Assembly: GCA_036346275.1 (NCBI GenBank)
Contig: CM070730.1
Location: 42,826,918-42,890,917 of the forward strand
Direction of reading: 5' to 3'
From: Otatea glauca
Taxonomy: Eukaryota; Streptophyta; Magnoliopsida; Poales; Poaceae
Length of the DNA stretch: 64,000 nt
A program made the position numbers and the translations under genes. The notes beneath the pieces are model-generated. The model was not told where the DNA came from. It ran no database searches and saw nothing but the letters and a program-made list of their open reading frames with translations. Shown here piece after piece: positions 45,701 through 55,929 of the stretch; position 1 is the first letter of the stretch, and every line of letters starts with the position of its first letter.

Positions 45701-47904
45701 CCGACATATTCGATGTCCACAGTAGTGAAGCCGTAATTGTCCACCTTGACACCCTTTGGGAGTTTTACCCAACGACACCGAAACATCGGAATCTTAAAAA
45801 TACAATTGTCGAGCTCCCAAATCTCTTCTATGAACCCATAGAAGCTACTCTTCTTAGTGTCTGTGTTGTCATAGGCATCTATGCGGACACCACTATTTTG
45901 GTAAGTGCTTTTGCTATCCTGATATCTCGTGTAAAAGGTATATCCATTTATGTCGTATCCTTGCCATGTCAAGATTGTACCTGATGGCCCTTTTGCCAAC
46001 CACCTCAACATAACACTCGTTTCTTTCCCAGTCATATGCTCTTTGAACCAATGATTGAACAAACGATTATGCTCTTTTGTTACCCAAACCTCTGATCGTC
46101 CACGATTTTCCTCTCGTAGCTTATCCTTGTGCATGTCCATATACGAGGACACCTCAACTGACTGTTGCAAGACTATAAAATGAGCTTTTTCGAACAATCC
46201 ATGGTCGTAGGAATTTGTTGATTTCCTTCCAATCGTCCCTTTCCCAGCTAGCCTACCCTCATGGCGAGATACAGGCACTCCTACCGGTTCCACCCCCTCC
46301 ATGTAATCCACGCAAAACTCGATAACCTCCTCAGTTGCATAACCTTCCACAATGCAGCCCTCCGGCCGAGATCGATTGCGGACATACTTCTTCAGGATAC
46401 CCATGTACCTTTCGAACGGGTACATCTGATGCAGGAATACGGGGCCACATACATTTATCTCATTCACAAGGTGAACAATGAGATGAACCATTATATCGAA
46501 AAATGATGGAGGGAAATACATCTCTAGCTGGCATAGTGTCTTGACCACATTATTCTGCAGTTCGGAAAGTCCGATGGGATCGATGATCTTCTGTAAAATC
46601 GTGTTGAAGAAGAAACACAACCTCATGATTGCCTCTCGGACCTTTTCAGGCAGAATACCTCTAATTGCAATAGGAAGCATTTGTGTCATCATCACATGAC
46701 AATCATGAGACTTCATGCCAGTTAACTTCAAATCTTTCATCGAGACCAGTTTCTTGATGCTTGCGGAGTAATCGGACGGAACTTTCACACCATGCAAGCA
46801 TTTGCAGAGGTCTATTCTCTCTTTCTTGGATAGAGTGTAGTAGTGTCGGGAAGGTAAAGTCGCCCTTTCCTGTCTTCGTGGATGTAGCTCACCGATTTTC
46901 ATATCTTTCAGTCCCTTCGTGCCTTCAAATCAGTCCTTAGTTTTGCTAGGAATGTTCAAAGAAAAGACCAATCGAGTCATCACATACATTTTTTCTCGTG
47001 CATGACGTCTATGCAAAGGTCGAACTTCTAAGTCCTTCCAAGAGGGCAAGTTCCAAAATATCGATCTCTTCTTCCACGTGGTCTTCTCAAGACGAGACCT
47101 CGATTTATTATTACTATCTCCCTTTCCAAGTACAACATTAATATCCTTAACCATATCATATACCTCTTCCCACAGCGAGGCCTTGAGCTATACCATCCTC
47201 TTTTGTCCCGTCAATTGTTTCTTCATATTGCGGTAGGGGTGATTCTGCGAAGGAACCTACGGTGATGCATGTACACGCTTTTCTCGAGTTATTGAGCCAC
47301 ACACTAGCGGTTTCATCCATGCACTGGGGCATGCTTTGGCCCCTTTACAAGAGGGACCGGATAGGTTACCAAGGGCGGGAAATTATTGATGGTGCAAAAC
47401 AACAATGCGCAGAGGATGAAGTACTCGCTTGTACTCATCCCATACCATGACACCTTCGCTCCACAAGTACCACAAGAGCTTCCACCAATGGTTGTAGGTA
47501 TACATCAATATCATTGCCAGGTTGTCTTGGCCCTTGGATAAGCAGCGACATCATAATATACTTTTGTTTCATACATAACCAAGGAGGAAGGTTGTAGATA
47601 CAGAGAGTCACGGGCCAAGTGCTATGAATACTACTCATGTTACCGAAAGGATTCATTCCATCCGTACTCAACCCAAACCTTATATTCCTCGGTTCATTCC
47701 CGAAGTCCATCCTAAAGAGCCTATCGATGGTTCTCCACTAGGCAGAATCAGTAGGGTGTCTCAGCTTTCCATCCTTTTTACGCTCTTCTGAGTGCCATCA
47801 CATCAGTTGGGCATGTTTTTTGTTTCCAAATAAACGCTTCAACCGAGGAATTACTGGTAAATACCACACCACTTTAGCGGGAGCTCCTTTCTTCACCACG
47901 GTGC
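45701..47904 (-). pseudogene. TNP2: CACTA transposase TNP2 (C-terminal two thirds)
   Basis: On minus, from 47880: DDE-type TNP2 core motifs FGLSTDGMNPFGNMSSIHST, WPVTLCIYNLPPWLCMKQ and GPRQPGNDIDVYLQPLVEAL, then DEYKREYF and a CTINNFP region. Next a DUF4218-like region (KSHDCHVMMTQMLPIAIRGI, FPPSFFDIMVHLIVHL, YPFERYMGILKKYVRN) and DUF4216 (NSGVRIDAYD, WVKLPKGVKVDNYG). The last 415 codons are open, but stops and a frame change occur near 46930, 47190 and 47800. The N-terminus is cut by T2 at 47905 and the C-terminus by E at 45700. TNP2 cuts and joins CACTA ends; this copy cannot. Confidence 0.9.
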
Positions 47905-48458
47905 TGTCGACTTTTGTAGTCGGCAATAAATTTATGGGGTAGGCGCTGGATCTCAAACTCAATGGTCACACAAGACAGGGATTTTAGACAGGTTCAGGCC
48001 CTCAGCAATGGAGGTAATACCCTAATCTGTGGCTTTGGAATTATGCCGACCTCTTGATCAGGGTTGCTCAAAGCGCAATATGCTCTGGGCGATATGAGGT
48101 GTGTTATGCTCTATGACTTGATTGCTCTAGGCTTGGATGATCCGATGCCTATGTTGTTGCCCGCCCTCTCCCTTATATAGCGGGGGTGGGACGGTTTGCA
48201 GAGTCCTGATCGGTTTAGAGATTCCGATCGGTTACAAGATTCTAGTCAGTTAATAGGATAGAGTTTACATCTTTATCTACCCTATTAACGACTCGGATTA
48301 CAACCGTATCCATCATATCTAAATATATGCTCAACTATCTATGGAATGTACCCCCTTGCGCACGGCAGTGGGGCCTGACATAGAGAATATCTTCGGGGCC
48401 TATCTCTCGAACGTCTTTGGGGCTGATCGCGAGGGTACCCGGATTCTTATATTCCACA
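47905..48458 (-). repeat. 3' LTR of T2 (554 bp)
   Basis: TGTCGACTTTTGTAG to TTATATTCCACA on plus. It aligns with the T1 LTR (13991-14487) but carries an extra ~60 bp (GCTCAAAGCGCAATATGCTC region). The minus strand has CTATATAAG at ~48173-48181, a likely TATA box. Confidence 0.9.
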
Positions 48459-48470
48459 GTAGCCCCCGAG
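48459..48470 (-). promoter_or_regulatory. Polypurine tract of T2
   Basis: The minus strand reads CTCGGGGGCTAC before the LTR start TGTGGAATATAAG. It defines this LTR as the 3' one. Confidence 0.75.
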
Positions 48471-48888
48471 TGCTTCATGATCCGATCGCTATGCTTCCGA
48501 TTTCTGCTTGAGTTGCTGTCCTGGTCTTTTTGTTTGAGCTTCCGACTGGTTCCTCCATTCGGTTGAGAGGCTTTTTCTCATAGCGAACGAATTATGAAGG
48601 ACTCGAATATAACCTTTAACTTTTACTTCAAATGAGCATAATCTTCTATCGGGCATGCCTGCTGCGAGCAAATTTTTACGGACCTCTGCTCGTATTTCAA
48701 ATGTAAATTGATATTTCTTACGCTCAAATTTTACTTCTCTTCGTGGATAATCACCGATACCTTTCGAGGTCGCTTTGATTTTTCGTGTCAACTTGTTTTA
48801 CTGAAAAACTCTTCATCTTCTGAAGTTGCATTTACTCAAAACCTCTTCGGCTTCCGATGCTTAATAACTTCAATTTCACCAAATCGGC

Positions 48889-48895
48889 TATAAAA
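48889..48895 (+). promoter_or_regulatory. TATA box on the antisense strand of T2
   Basis: GGCTATAAAAGG lies 27-44 bases before two ATGs (48916 and 48933). It is on the strand opposite to the element RNA and therefore could drive an antisense transcript. Confidence 0.4.
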
Positions 48896-48932
48896 GGTAG
48901 ACCAGCGCTTCTAGGATGTATCCCTTCGCTCT

Positions 48933-49190
48933 TTGCCCTCCACTTTCCTGCTTCAAGCTTTTACCTATGTCATGCCGCGGTGGTATCATCAAGCAAAGGT
49001 GCACCCCAGACTCGCTGAGCTCTGGGAGGATTACGACCGGGTCGTGGACGAGCTGCTTGAGGAGAAGGCGGTGGAGCGCGACTATGCAGCCGTCGACGCA
49101 TTCCTTGAGGTCTTCCCTGCCCTTTACAGGTTAGGAAGTTTTGTCGAGGCGCTTCGGCGGGCGCCAAGAGGAAGTGTAGCTCTCCTGTAA
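48933..49190 (+). CDS. Small plus-strand ORF in T2 (85 aa, unknown)
   Basis: It reads LAELWEDYDRVVDELLEEKA and YAAVDAFLEVFPALYRLGSF in an amphipathic, acidic helical pattern and ends SVALL before TAA at 49188. It follows a TATA box at 48889. T1 lacks this part, so there is no second copy to test conservation. It may be an additional product of the antisense locus or a chance ORF. I do not recognise a family. Confidence 0.35.
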   Translation: MPSTFLLQAFTYVMPRWYHQAKVHPRLAELWEDYDRVVDELLEEKAVERDYAAVDAFLEVFPALYRLGSFVEALRRAPRGSVALL

Positions 49191-49355
49191 ATGTAATAGT
49201 TTCCTAGGCGTAATGCATAGGGAACTTTTTGTATATAATAAAGGAGTACCTTTTGTCCATGAAGTTCTTGTCTGTCCTTTGATTATGGATTAGACCCATT
49301 CTAGGGCGTCTCAGAACTCGCATGTTACTTGATTCCGATGACGTTTGCGTCCGTT

Positions 49356-49668
49356 TGGCTCGAGGCCAAATGATATCCATGTCTGACGATTGCCGGATAT
49401 AACTTAGGCCCAACTTGGGGTGCATCGTGGCTCTTGGCCGATCGACACCCTTATTCGACTGCTGCAAGATATAGTTTTAGTCCGACTTGGGACGTATCAA
49501 GGTTCTCCTGGCTCATGGCCGAGTGATACTTGTACCCGACTGGTGTAGGGTACAGCTCAGGCTCTCTTGGAGCGTATCATGTTTACGTGGCTCTTGGCCG
49601 AGTGATACCCTTTCCCAACTGATGTCGGATACGGCTTAGACTCTCTTGGAGCGTATCACGTTTTTATC
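49356..49668 (+). repeat. Diverged tandem repeat in T2 3' region (four units, 72-81 bp)
   Basis: Units start at 49356, 49428, 49509 and 49588, each with TGGCTC.TGGCCGA near the start and CTTGG.GCGTATCA near the end. Tandem repeats between pol and the 3' LTR are known in Tat/Ogre-type elements. Confidence 0.75.
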
Positions 49669-50144
49669 CAAAGGTGTCCGTACTCGTTTAATACGACGCA
49701 CAGTTTTCACGACCCTCATGGGGCACACCCTTGGATCCGTGCCTGCTTAGGCTCGACTCGCGGTACATGATTCCGTCATGCGGCAACCACCTTGTGACCC
49801 AGCGTGGGGCGTACCGCGAGAAGATATGTTTTATCCACTTTGGAGATCGCCCACGCCCCGCTTAGAGCGGAAAGTGGAGTAAATGCCCCACCGCACAAAG
49901 CGATGTGCCCCAATTTTACTCGGTCAAACTCTGTCAAACTCCATGAGTTTAAACGACAGGCCTGCAAATCATTTATGGGGAATCCTGGAGAGACGCGACG
50001 CTTCACAATCTTTTCTCCGCCGATTCGTCGAAGACCCAATTCTCCCCTTTTAAAAGGTTTAGGCCGTACGGCGCCTGACGGTTCATTCTCTTGCTGCGCC
50101 CTCTCTCCTTCTTTTCCCTTGCCTTTCCGACTTCTTTTTCAAAG
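49669..50144. other. 5' flank of the T2 antisense gene
   Basis: No supported ORF. It aligns with 4749-5180 of T1 from ~49757. It probably contains the promoter and 5'UTR of the antisense gene (CTTTTAAAAGG at ~50046). Confidence 0.5.
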
Positions 50145-52582
50145 ATGTCTTCTTCTTCCTCGCCGCCTTCGCCGCAAGATTGGACGACCTCGACAATGGT
50201 GGAAGAGAGGCTACAGTCCATGGTGGAAGACGGGATCCTCCCTGATTTGGTCTTGGTCTCTACCCGCCCGGCCGCTGGCGAGTCCGTCCCCACTCCTCGC
50301 CCTGAAGAGGTAGTGGTCTTTGAATCTTTCTTCTAGCGTGGGTTGGGCCTTCGCTATGCTTTCCTTCGTGGCCTCCTCTTTTTCTATGAGATCGAATTGG
50401 TGAATCTGAATCACAACTCAATCCTGCAGATTTCCCTTTTCGTTCATCTTTGTGCGGCCTTCCTAGGCATTTGCCCTCATTTTGATCTCTTCCGCCATTT
50501 TTACCTCCTAAAACCTTACCCCTCCAAGAGCGACCCCAAGGTCGTTGGGGGGGGCCGGATTCCAGCTTCGCGAAGGGCTGAAGAAAAATTACTTCGCAAT
50601 TCCTTCCAAAACCTCCAATAAGGGTTGGCATCATGAGTGGTTCTATTGCGCCAACCCTGATCCTACCCTTCCTTCCTTTGGCGGACGTAGTCCTAAGGCA
50701 TCTCTTTCTTGGACATCCACCCCCTAAATCTGTCGATATGGACCAGGTTCATGACCTTCTAGCACTGATCGAAAAGCTGAAGGAGAGTGGTCTCACAGGG
50801 GTGGGTCTGGCCCTGCACTTCGTCGCTCACGGATTCATTTCAAACAATGAGTTCACCTGGATTTGCGTGACGAGGAAAGACGACCGACCGGGAGCGCCCG
50901 ATGAGCTTTCTAAGGAGCAAATATTCGCTCGGGTCGTGAATTCTTCATCCCGAAGCGCCGACGCTCCTCCGTAAGATGCCCAAGTCTTTTATCGCTTCAC
51001 ACCCCCTCCCGAGGTGAGCTAATTCGAGAGATTCTTATCTTCATCTTGGGGTGTCTTTTAACCCTCAGTCTTTCTTCACAGGACCGCATTGCCTTCTTCA
51101 GCGACGCGCCTCTTCCGGAGATGCCCACTTGTGTGGGTAGTTCCCCGAAGCGGCGAGCGAGCTCTCCCGCAGGAGATCCTGCCGCAAAAAAGGGAAAAAG
51201 GGCCGCGGCATAAGACCCCATGAAGCCCCGGATACCGGCCGACGGTCCCAAGATCCGGGACCCTTCGACGCGAGCCCCAGCTCCTTTGGCTTCCTCTTCG
51301 CGCGAGTCGGCGTCTCTGCCAAGTCCACTGCCGAAGCACTCAAGCGTTCGGAAGGAACCCTGGGCGCCAGTGGTTCTTTTGGGAGCGGCTCGGCCGCTCG
51401 GAAGAAGCCTCCGATAAAAATGATGAAGTCCGACAGGTTGGTTATCCCGCTGATTTATATTTGTCTTGCTCCGATGGCTTGCTAACAATTCTTCTCGTAG
51501 GGATCCTTCGCTTGAAGTTCCTGTTGGGACGCCGTCTATGGCCCCTGCGGTTGCTGAGCCCCCGGGAGATTGCTCTCCGGTCGTGGGGACAGCACTCAGG
51601 GATACCGAAATACCTTCCCATCCTCCGGCGCCGTCTCCTACTCCGCTCGCTCCGGTGCCGGACCCTGCCGCTCAAGAGCCGATTTCCTGCCCATCCCCTG
51701 AGGTCGAAGAGATTCACCGAGTCCCGCCGGTCCCTGCTCGCCCCGGGCTCATAACGGAGGCTGCATGGATTGATGAAGAGGAGGGCTTGAAGCTCCTTGA
51801 CGACCTGGAGGAGGAGGAAAAAGAAAGGAACGATTTCTATTCCCACGCCGCGGCTTGTGCACGTGCGGCCTGGGTAGGCACTTCTCCACAATTGCTGCAT
51901 TCCTGACTCTGTCGTTCATCATGCATTTATCTTTTGCCGTGATAATTGCAGAAAATGGGGGAGCGCTTTGAGCGGAAATCCGAATACTTCCAAAAGATGC
52001 TCCCTGAAATCTGGATGCGCCAAGAATACTTGGACGACTTGGAACGCGTCAAGTCCGATCGTGTGGCCAAGCTGCGATCCCTCCGGTCCGAGGTCCAGGC
52101 GTCACGGGAGAAGCTGGACGTCATTGGCTCCCTTCGAGGTAGCTATTCCAGGAACCCCTTCACGCTTCCACCAGATCATACGGCTTCTTGATCCTCCTCT
52201 TTTCATGTCAGCTCGAGATTCCACCGTCGCGAGGGTCCAAGGGCAACTCAAAGCTGCGGAAGGCTCTAGAGTGAAGGCAGAGAAGGAGCTTGAAGGTGAC
52301 TCCTACAACTCGGCATTACCCTGTCTTCGTCTGTCTCTTTTTCTAATGCCTTGTTCCGCAGATTATAAGTTCAAGACGCAGGCGCAGTACGCCATCTTCA
52401 ACGAGAAGGTCGAAGCCCTCGAGGCCTTTTGTCTTCGAGCTCGGGATGCCTCCGAGTCGTTCTTTGAGTTCGCTTCATCACGGGGCGAGAGGCCACTCAA
52501 AGAAAGACCAGTCATCTCTCGGTGAGGAAGCTCCTGGCGCTCAAGAATCTCTCAAGGAAATGGCGCCCAATGTTGCGGCCAG
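50145..52582 (+). pseudogene. Antisense six-exon gene of T2, cut in exon 6 by D
   Basis: The ATG at 50145 (MSSSSSPPSPQDWTTS) looks like the native start. Exons by comparison with T1: 50145-51013, 51082-51436, 51501-51873, 51952-52138, 52212-52295 and 52362-52582 (interrupted). All five introns are GT-AG. Domain content as in T1: the 'putative gypsy type transposon' domain in exon 1 (LLFFYEIELVNLNHNSILQI, FRHFYLLKPYPSKSD), a Pro/Ser-rich middle, and a coiled coil (ERVKSDRVAKLRSLRSEVQA). Damage: TAG at 50336, an extra G in the G-run at ~50546-50553 that shifts the frame, and TAA at ~51210. Exon sequence is better conserved with T1 than intron sequence. Confidence 0.75.
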
Positions 52583-53244
52583 TGTAACATCCCAAAATTT
52601 GACCTATAATTTCGCCACGTGCATTTTTGTGATTTTCTCAATTTATTGGATTTTTCGAAATTATTTGAATTTATTTTAATTAAGTATATTGAACCTTTGG
52701 TGAAAACTAAATATATATAGATAAAGTTAATATAAAGTTTTACCAAAATATTTTATTTGAGTTCGTAATGTTTCAAAGTATTTATGAGAATTTTCTTGGA
52801 TTTTTCCCGATATTATAATTGCCTTAAATGAATTAATCTAATTTCGGGAATTATTTTAAATCAAAAAAGCTTTTGAAAATCTTGAACAAGATCTTGGCCC
52901 AAGCCCGCCTTGCGTCTGTGCCCATCGCGGCGGCCCGTCGGCCGCTTCATCGCGTGTGACCGTTGGATGAAGATCGGCATCCGCTTCATCGCAGAACCCT
53001 AGTCGCCGCGAGCCGCTGGATCGAGATCAAGTGGTCGGGACGCTTCGCGTTGTTTTGGTAAGTTTTGATCACATCCGCTGATTTTGGAAGGTGCGGATTG
53101 GATTGGATCGCCGAGATCTAATCGTGGCCGCTTCGTTGCGATCGGACGGCTCTTGCCGTCGTCTCCGATTCGGTTTCGAATCCGCCGCCGCTGCCGCCGC
53201 CGCCGCGTGATTTAGGGTTTCCTTCCCTGCGCGCATGCCGAGGC

Positions 53245-53251
53245 TATAAAA
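53245..53251 (+). promoter_or_regulatory. TATA box of D 5' LTR
   Basis: GGCTATAAAAGGCG, conserved in the 3' LTR at 61681-61687, followed by a GC-rich R region. The start site is expected near 53275-53285. Confidence 0.7.
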
Positions 53252-53832
53252 GGCGTGGGCTGCACCCCGAGGTTCCTCATCGCCTTGCGCTTCCAGTCGC
53301 TCTAGTTTTCGCCGTCGAGTCGCCGTCGCCGTGCGATGAGAGCTCGCCGTAGTTCTTCTTGCGCGCGCGAGTTTTGCGCTGCTTCGCCATTGCCGAGCCT
53401 CCTCCCGCCGAATCGGTTCCAGATCCGGTCGCTGTTCCAAGACGCGTCGAGGCCGCCACTTCTTCTCGCCGGAGTCGCGCCGAAACGCCGTTCGGGTGGT
53501 CGTCTTCCTCCGCTCCGGTGCAAACCTGCCGCCGTGTCTCGGAGCTTCGCGCAGTCGTTGGATCTTCGCCGAACCGTCCGGATCAATCCACGTCGCTTCT
53601 TCAGCAGTGTTCTGCTCGGGTATATTTCTAACCGTTAGATTCGAATAGACGTTCGGGATTGAGACGCGTGTGCGTAGTATGTTAGCCGTTGGATCGTCTC
53701 GCAGATGTGTGACGCGTGTCGGTGCGGGTACCGAAGCATCGTGTGCCGGGTGCACCGTGGACAGGCGTGTGCCGTGGACTTGGTCCATAGACCGAGCGAC
53801 GTGGCGCAATTTGATTGGCCCACGTATCGCGA

Positions 53833-53955
53833 TGACGTCATGCTGATATCAGCCGGTCCACAGCACAGTATCTCGAGTCCACGGTGGACCAACGTGTTTT
53901 CGTGGACTAAGTCCATGCGCCGAGGCCACGTGTCCGTCTCTGACTGGTCCACGTG
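53833..53955 (+). promoter_or_regulatory. bZIP-type sites (TGACGTCA, two CACGTG) in D LTR
   Basis: A perfect palindrome TGACGTCA at 53833-53840 and G-boxes CACGTG at 53927-53932 and 53950-53955. The first recurs in the 3' LTR at 62255-62262; A and B carry TGACATCA/TGACGTCA-like pairs at the same place (~3985, 33312, 42030). They lie downstream of the TATA box, so a promoter role is only a possibility. Confidence 0.4.
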
Positions 53956-54209
53956 TCGCTTGCGCATTAATCGGTAATTTCCAGTAGAAAAATAATTCGG
54001 AAAATCGGTTTTCTAATTTCTGTATTTTCAGTATTTATTCAAACTTCAAAAGGCTATATCTTTTGCATTTTAACTCGGATTTGAGTGATTAAAATTTCTA
54101 AAAATTTTTAAAATCAAGATCTATTTATTGGTGAATTTTATTTTATTTTTGGAGTTTGTTTGCTCTCTGGTTTGGTGTTTATTTGCTATTTTGGCATCGT
54201 TTCGCGTAG

Positions 54210-55531
54210 ACGTTGAACTGCTCGGTGATCCGGAGGAAGATTCGTCGCTCCAAGACCCAAGCTCAGATCAAGACCAGCACCTACTCCAAGGCAAGTTGTG
54301 CTTTGATCATGTTTCACCTAATTTTCACCAAATTTCTATTTTATCTCTTAAACTTTATGCATGATATTTTATATGTATAAATGATTTCAATTAATCTGGG
54401 AATTAGATAATATGCCTATTTGAATTAAATCATACCTTGTCAATTTTATGCCATGATCTATTTGTCACCCTAGGATGTGGAATTATAGTTGGTTAATATT
54501 AATAATCAACATGGGACTAGTTAGACCGTCGAGATTGCTTAGCCATGCCACGTCATCACATGTGTCCGAATGTTGATACTTAATTTTGACTAATGGAATA
54601 TGGAACAATGTTTATGAATTGGTGTGTCATGTGTCGTCACACGTGATATCAAGTTGTCGTGGCGAGGAGGTCACACATCTAGATTGAAATGTTGATGGCA
54701 TGTGGTGCTTGGTAATCAACTCGGGTGGTAATGATTTAGATTGGGGCAAGTGGCAAGGGCAGTGTGCCAAGGTGGGCCAGGGTGGCGTGGGTATGTGGAA
54801 GTCTTGCCTTAATCACTTTAAGGACTTAACCTTGCAAGCCTTTGACCGAGTCTCTTGCAACCACATGTCCGGAATGGGACAAACCTAGTGAATAATTTGT
54901 GAAACCTAGATTTGATCGTCGTGGTGAATAGTGAGTCCCGGTTACGGTTTAACTCACATGGCGCAAGAGGGGGCCTGTTGTGGTGGTTTAACCCTTGATG
55001 TTGAAACCTTAGCGAGCGATCTTGGGTCTAGGTGTAGCATTGTAAAGGCTTTGTTACGATCACTCGCCTTGGTGGTGTTTGGTTGTATCGTGTGGGTAAA
55101 GTGCATAACCTCTGCAGAGTGTACAATCTATTCGAATAGCCGTGCTCACGGTATTGAGCAAAGCTCGGGAATTACAGTTAAGGGTTAGACTTTTGTTAAA
55201 CAAAACTTGTTCGGATGGCAGGGTGCCATGGGAAGTGGAAAATTGATTTAGGGTTGGAAACTTGGTTTACTTCATAAATGCTGAATCTATTAATTACTGT
55301 TATTGTTTTACTGCTTTTCAATCTATTTACTGTATTCTTGTTAAATGTCGCATCGCAAAATAGCCATATTAGCCATTCCTTTGGATTAAGCCAAAGCATA
55401 TAGAATATTAGACTTGCATTACTGTGCACAACTTGTTGGGTGCTTTATGTACTCACCCCAACAACACAACTTCAGAAGAGGAAGAATCTACGCCATTCAT
55501 GGAAGAGGATTATTTGGATGCGAATGCTTAG
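54210..55531 (+). CDS. Candidate spliced ORF inside the D 5' LTR
   Basis: Exon 'b' 54210-54290 (81 bp) follows a T-rich tract ending CGCGTAG and ends CCAAG before GCAAGT. Exon 'c' 55476-55531 (56 bp) follows ACTTCAG and ends in TAG. The intron is 1185 bp. The joined frame is open: VELLGDPEEDSSLQDP..., then EEEESTPFMEEDYLDANA. It equals A in exon lengths, phase (1) and stop position despite heavy nucleotide divergence, a pattern of constrained coding sequence. A candidate first exon starts at ATG 53336 (MRARRSSSCA) and could end at a GT donor after 53619, but its phase is off by one base as read. Function unknown. Confidence 0.5.
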
Positions 55532-55795
55532 GGTCCGAGCCTCGCGGTTGCTCGTGGTAAATCGAAGTCGCTACGCTTATTTATTTTTCCGCCGCTACTT
55601 ATTTGTCGTTTCTTATTTAAGCCACGTGAGGCATTATTCATGTAAGACAACATTATCATTAATTATTGAAGTTTATGCTATATTCACTGTGTGTGACTGT
55701 GATAACATCTATGTTGAGCTGTGTGCACTAGCGTGATCTCGACTAGTGCGTTATACATGAGGGTCCGGATTTGCAAATTCGGGTCCCGACAGAGG

Positions 55796-55806
55796 TGGTA
55801 TCGAGC
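55796..55806 (+). promoter_or_regulatory. Primer-binding site of D, one base short
   Basis: TGGTATCGAGC four bases after the LTR; the canonical initiator-Met site would be TGGTATCAGAGC. Same missing A as in B and F. Confidence 0.85.
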
Positions 55807-55929
55807 CATACCGACTATAGGTCTTTGCCCTAGGTAGTTGGTATCTCTTAGAGTGTCCAAAATTATTTTCTAAAGAAAAGGTAAAATTTACTAATAAGAA
55901 ACTCTTGGATTATCTCATCCTCTACTCTC

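Larger units (their letters stand above)
15562..47904 (-). mobile_element. CACTA transposon K, carrying DEX1 pieces and split by nested retroelements
   Basis: The left terminus is CACTACACAGAAAAAGG at 15562, followed by CTGTGACGG-type subterminal motifs. On the minus strand K carries TNP2 (45701-47904), Ulp1-like exons (18129-18494) and a captured DEX1 segment (15848-17690). Copia element E (18544-45700) lies between TNP2 and the Ulp1-like gene, and T2 cuts the TNP2 side at 47905, so the other terminus is not in the window. The part between the TNP2 C-terminus and the Ulp1 catalytic exon is missing. Confidence 0.75.
47905..52582 (-). mobile_element. Element T2: second Tat-lineage gypsy copy, interrupted by D
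   Basis: The 3' LTR (47905-48458) is inserted in TNP2, followed by a PPT, ~1.3 kb with tandem repeats and a small plus-strand ORF, and the antisense gene up to 52582, where D is inserted. gag-pol and the 5' LTR should lie beyond D, outside the window. It preserves the region that T1 has lost. Confidence 0.88.
52583..55791 (+). repeat. 5' LTR of D (3209 bp)
   Basis: TGTAACATCCC to TCCCGACA, followed by GAGG and the PBS. TATAAAA at 53245. It contains TGACGTCA (53833) and CACGTG (53927, 53950). Confidence 0.95.

Noticed and set aside
53161..53210. GCC-rich run as a microsatellite locus
   Set aside because: Short, imperfect, and part of the LTR R region; also present in the 3' LTR.
53336..53638. 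ORF starting MRARRSSSCA in D LTR as an independent gene
   Set aside because: GC-rich with long frames on both strands; frames of the two LTR copies diverge by indels. Kept only as a possible first exon of the LTR-internal gene.
54931..55188. 85-codon ORF (also at 63359-63616) in D LTRs
   Set aside because: It is repeated only because the LTR is repeated. It lies in the proposed intron, and its A and B counterparts are not open in the same frame.
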